Below, in pieces: positions 61,367 to 64,000 of a DNA stretch of 64,000 nt (its first letter is position 1; every line of letters begins with the position of its first letter). This DNA comes from JADKAV01 sp041393775. Lineage in GTDB: Bacteria; Actinomycetota; Actinomycetes; S36-B12; UBA10799. The position numbers and the translations under genes are program-made. Below the pieces are notes generated by a model, which was not told where the DNA came from, searched no databases, and saw only the letters and a list, made by a program, of their open reading frames with translations. The DNA lies in the NCBI GenBank assembly GCA_041393775.1, contig JAWKJM010000003.1, positions 992,001 through 1,056,000 of the forward strand, read 5' to 3'.

Positions 61367-61698
61367 GGCGGTGGGCGTGGTTGCTGGCCGCACCTGTGTT
61401 GGTCGGGTGCTCGCAGATCGATGCGTTGCAGCAGGTCAGCGGCGTGCCGCTGGCCACCGTGGAGATCGCTGCCGATGACGTGCTGCTGCAGAAGAATGTC
61501 CCGTTGCTCTCGGCGCCGATCTGCCAGGAGGGGGACGCCGAGTTCACCTGTACCGCGACGACCCAGGACAACCAGCAGGTCGAGGTGTCAGTGCCCGACG
61601 ATGAGCAGATGATCATGACTGTCACGGTGGGCGGCGAGGAGATCTTCTCCGGCCCCGTCCAAGACGTCATCGAACGAGCCGGGGAGCGGATGCCATGA
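61363..61698 (+). CDS. Small lipoprotein (DUF4333-like)
   Basis: The 111-residue protein has a lipoprotein signal (RRWAWLLAAPVLVGCSQ, lipobox LVGC) and a single small domain with PICQEGDAEFTCTA, two cysteines set as in the DUF4333 family, and VSVPDDEQMIMTVTV. It is anchored outside the membrane. Assignment to DUF4333 is tentative. It overlaps both neighbours by ATGA. Confidence 0.75.
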   Translation: MRRWAWLLAAPVLVGCSQIDALQQVSGVPLATVEIAADDVLLQKNVPLLSAPICQEGDAEFTCTATTQDNQQVEVSVPDDEQMIMTVTVGGEEIFSGPVQDVIERAGERMP

Positions 61699-62336
61699 CC
61701 ACCGTCGAGAAGCAGTACCGATGGACCGTCGCCGGGACCGGGTTCTGGAAGATGTGGCGGGGTTTCCTGCCGTTCCTCGTCGTCTCATTGGTCAATGCCG
61801 TAGTGCAGGCCTCGTTGCTGTTGTTGCCGGTGTTTTGGCTGGCCCTCGGGATCTCGGCCGCGGTCCTTCTGGTCGCCTTTGCGTTGATGGCCCACATCGC
61901 CATCAACTCCGTCTCGCGACGAAGCGGCATCGGGGATCTGCAGGGGGCCGATCTCGGGCGGTTCGCGCTGTGGGTGGTCGGCTGGACGGTGGTGGTCTCC
62001 GTAGGACTGGCGTTCTACTTCTGGCCAGGGGTCCTGATCCTCGCCATCACCCCCTTCATCCCGGTCGCGGCCGCAGCCGGCTTGCCGAACCCGTTGGGCG
62101 CCAACTTCTCCGCGATCGGTGCCCGGCCGTTCCGCTACGTGCTGACGACGCTGCTGTCGCTGGTGGTGATCCTGGTGGTGTGGCTCATCTCGGGACTCAA
62201 CGCGTTCTTCGTGCGCGGGTGGGTGGCGTCGTTCACGAGTTGGCTGATCCTGGGTCTCGTCGCCGCGTGGCTGCTGACAGCGTGGGCGAGCCTGTTCCGC
62301 AGCACACCCGCGGGGGTTGTGGCTGCGTCCGATTGA
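61695..62336 (+). CDS. Polytopic membrane protein of unknown function
   Basis: The 213-residue protein has about six hydrophobic helices (FLPFLVVSLVNAVVQASLLLL, LALGISAAVLLVAFALMAHI, FALWVVGWTVVVSVGLAFYF, ILAITPFIPVAAAAG, LLSLVVILVVWLISGL and WLILGLVAAWLLTAW). I see no family motif. It is the third gene of the phosphoesterase operon, coupled by ATGA. Confidence 0.75.
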   Translation: MTTVEKQYRWTVAGTGFWKMWRGFLPFLVVSLVNAVVQASLLLLPVFWLALGISAAVLLVAFALMAHIAINSVSRRSGIGDLQGADLGRFALWVVGWTVVVSVGLAFYFWPGVLILAITPFIPVAAAAGLPNPLGANFSAIGARPFRYVLTTLLSLVVILVVWLISGLNAFFVRGWVASFTSWLILGLVAAWLLTAWASLFRSTPAGVVAASD

Positions 62337-62363
62337 CCGGGGGCACGGCGGTTCACCGGTCTT

Positions 62364-62476
62364 TGTGACGAGGTTGCGCCGGCCGCGGGTGCTTTGTCAC
62401 GAAGGTGCGCGGGACGGACCCCGCGAACCCCGTACCTTCGTCACAACCGGCGTCGGGACCCCGCACCTTCGTAACA
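62364..62476. repeat. Four-motif palindromic repeat family B, copy 3
   Basis: Motifs are direct at 62364 and 62395 (31 bp) and inverted at about 62432 and 62463 (31 bp). It lies between the convergent membrane protein and DUF2277 genes and could serve as a two-way terminator. Confidence 0.82.
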
Positions 62477-62488
62477 AGGGCGGCTGAC

Positions 62489-62755
62489 TCAAGATGCGGC
62501 GGGGCCCGACCTCGCCGCGAGTCGGCGCAGGGGCGGCTCGCTGGTAGGGGGCTGCTTGCGCGGCGGTAGTTGGGCCAGCAACTGCGCGGTGGCCGCCGCG
62601 ATCTGGTCCACGGCGGCGTCGAACGCCTCGGAAGTCGCCGAGCTCGGCTTGCCCACCCCGCTGACCTTCCGCACGTACTGAACAGCTGCGGCATGGACCT
62701 CGGCGTCGGTGGCCGGTGGCTCGAGCCCGCGCAGGATCGTGATGTTTCGGCACAT
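62489..62755 (-). CDS. DUF2277 family protein
   Basis: The 88-residue protein opens with the family hallmark MCRNITILRGLEPPATDAEV and continues AAVQYVRKVSGVGKPS. The function of the family is unknown; the conserved N-terminal Cys-Arg-Asn suggests metal or nucleic-acid contact, which is speculation. The ATG at 62755 is chosen because the hallmark begins at the start codon. CAGACT lies 7 nt upstream. Confidence 0.88.
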   Translation of the reverse strand: MCRNITILRGLEPPATDAEVHAAAVQYVRKVSGVGKPSSATSEAFDAAVDQIAAATAQLLAQLPPRKQPPTSEPPLRRLAARSGPAAS

Positions 62756-62832
62756 GCTGACCAGTCTGCGGGTCGACCGGGGATGCCGCCAGCCATTGCC
62801 TGCGCCCGGTGGGACGTGTCCCACCCTCCTTG

Positions 62833-62838
62833 TACCTT
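62833..62838 (+). promoter_or_regulatory. Probable -10 element of a leaderless transcript (acyl-CoA dehydrogenase)
   Basis: TACCTT lies 7 nt before the ATG at 62846. Confidence 0.45.
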
Positions 62839-62845
62839 GGTAGCC

Positions 62846-64000
62846 ATGATCTTCAACCCGCACACATATGACCCGTCGGCGTTCGATCCCGAGACTGCGC
62901 GTCAGTTGAAGGCGCTCATCGACTTCTTCGAGTCGAAGGGCCTGCGCGAGATGAAGGACGAGTTCCACCAGCACGCCTGGTACGACGACTTCCTCGAGTT
63001 CAACGCCAAGGAGGGCATCCTCGCGGCCTTCGGCACACCGGCGGCGGTGGGCGGCGACTCCGCCCGCTGGGACACCGCCCGGATCAACGACCTGAACGAG
63101 ATCCTGGGGTTCTACTCCCTGGCCCACTGGTACGCCTGGCAGGTAACCGTCCTGGGCCTGGGTCCGGTGTGGATGTCGGAGAACGAACAGGCCAGGCAAC
63201 TGGTTGGGAAACTACTCGAGTCGGGGGCCATCTTCGGTTTCGGTCTGTCCGAGAAGGAACACGGCGCGGACATCTACTCCACGGACATGATCCTCACCCG
63301 CACGGATGACGGCTGGGTCGCCAATGGCGGCAAGTACTACATCGGCAACGGCAACGTCGCGGGCCGGCTCAGCGTCTTCGGCAAGTTCGCGGACACCGAC
63401 GAGTACGTGTTCTTCCTGGTCGACACCCAGGCCCCCGAGTACGAGCTGAAGAAGAACGTCGTGGCCCACCAGATGTACGTGTCCGAGTTCGCGCTGAACG
63501 ACTATCCGGTGACCGAGGCCGACATCCTGCACACCGGGAAGCCCGCCTGGGATGCCGCACTGGCCACGGTCAACGTGGGCAAGGTCAACCTGGGCTGGGC
63601 CAGCATCGGGATCTGCGAGCACGCCTTCTACGAGGCTGTCACCCACGCCGAGCACCGGGTGCTGTACGGCGACAAGGTCACCGTGTTCCCGCACGTGCGC
63701 AGGATGTTCGCGGATGCCTACGCCCGACTGCTCGCGATGAAGCTCTACTCCGCGCGCAGCGCCGACTACTTCCGCAGTGCATCTGAGCAGGACCGCCGTT
63801 TCCTGCTGTTCAACCCCATCACGAAGATGAAGGTGACCAGCGAGGGGGAGCGGGTCATCGATCTGCTGTGGGAGGTCATCGCCGCGCGCGGGTTCGAGAA
63901 CGACACCTACTTCGAGCAAGCGGCCACGGACATCAGGGCGTTGCCGAAACTTGAGGGCACCGTGCATGTCAACCTGGCGTTGGTGCTGAAGTTCCTGCCG
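62846..64000 (+). CDS. Acyl-CoA dehydrogenase family protein, 3' end missing
   Basis: The frame runs to the window edge (385 residues seen). The N-terminal helical domain, the FAD-binding segment FGFGLSEKEHGADIYSTD and the middle beta domain WVANGGKYYIGNGNVAGRLSVFGK match acyl-CoA dehydrogenases. The C-terminal helices begin with VNLGWASIGICEHAFYEAVTHAEHR. The N-terminus is longer than in short-chain enzymes, and the mobile-base glutamate region lies beyond the visible part or in the tail. It oxidises acyl-CoA with FAD in the cytoplasm. Confidence 0.85.
   Translation, partial: MIFNPHTYDPSAFDPETARQLKALIDFFESKGLREMKDEFHQHAWYDDFLEFNAKEGILAAFGTPAAVGGDSARWDTARINDLNEILGFYSLAHWYAWQVTVLGLGPVWMSENEQARQLVGKLLESGAIFGFGLSEKEHGADIYSTDMILTRTDDGWVANGGKYYIGNGNVAGRLSVFGKFADTDEYVFFLVDTQAPEYELKKNVVAHQMYVSEFALNDYPVTEADILHTGKPAWDAALATVNVGKVNLGWASIGICEHAFYEAVTHAEHRVLYGDKVTVFPHVRRMFADAYARLLAMKLYSARSADYFRSASEQDRRFLLFNPITKMKVTSEGERVIDLLWEVIAARGFENDTYFEQAATDIRALPKLEGTVHVNLALVLKFLP

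Overview
The window is about 64 kb of high-GC DNA from an actinobacterium; I cannot name the genus. The evidence is GC-rich third codon positions, many GTG starts, arsenate reductases of the corynebacterial type, a DUF222-HNH (13E12-type) gene, a wax ester synthase/diacylglycerol acyltransferase and a short AcsA-type ligase. Many first genes have a TAnnnT-like -10 hexamer only 6-7 nt before the start codon, as expected for leaderless mRNAs. Genes are dense, with frequent ATGA and GTGA stop/start overlaps. No integrase, phage gene, plasmid gene or CRISPR array was seen.

Layout. 1-3781: end of a crotonase gene, a membrane-anchored AlbA_2 protein, an MDR oxidoreductase, an SRPBCC protein and a PPK2 polyphosphate kinase. 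3787-9993: a large arsenic island. Its left half has arsI facing arsR, then a thioredoxin-like protein, an ArsP/DUF318-type permease and a second arsR. Its right half has an ArsR-ArsC fusion, a second ArsC with an N-terminal extension, an aquaporin and a third ArsC, all overlapping. A DUF222-HNH gene sits between the halves. 10000-25200: a secreted metzincin-like protease with NHL repeats, a DUF72 protein, hydrolases, an aldo/keto reductase, a large SGNH esterase, tRNA-Lys(TTT), a TAP-like peptidase, an RTX-repeat protein and an MscS channel. 25200-30170: a broken glycosidase, a MaoC hydratase, a Fur-peroxiredoxin pair, a universal stress protein and a NifX-like protein.

30171-37250: a DUF4062/NB-ARC/TPR STAND ATPase, a saccharopine-dehydrogenase-like protein, a DUF389 membrane protein and a secreted phosphatase-like enzyme. 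37344-43555: a tight operon of an acetyl-CoA-synthetase-like ligase, E1 alpha, E1 beta and E2 of a 2-oxoacid dehydrogenase, and a dedicated acyl carrier protein, facing holo-ACP synthase and a DUF302 protein. 43590-49346: a lipoprotein, an AlkA-type glycosylase, a DinB-like protein, a 14-TM efflux pump and a GH13 glucosidase. 49441-64000: WS/DGAT, two patatins, DUF2252, an HdeD-like protein, an ABC exporter, a metallophosphoesterase/lipoprotein/membrane-protein operon, DUF2277 and the start of an acyl-CoA dehydrogenase.

The most unusual feature lies between the genes. At least four sequence-unrelated intergenic repeat families (A, four copies; B, three copies; C and D, one copy each) each use a 12-16 bp motif present about four times in mixed orientation, at fixed spacings of 19-20 bp (A, C) or 31 bp (B, D), able to fold into hairpins. 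Family A copies lie next to damaged genes. I regard these as the best candidate for something undescribed, followed by the ACP-linked oxoacid dehydrogenase operon.
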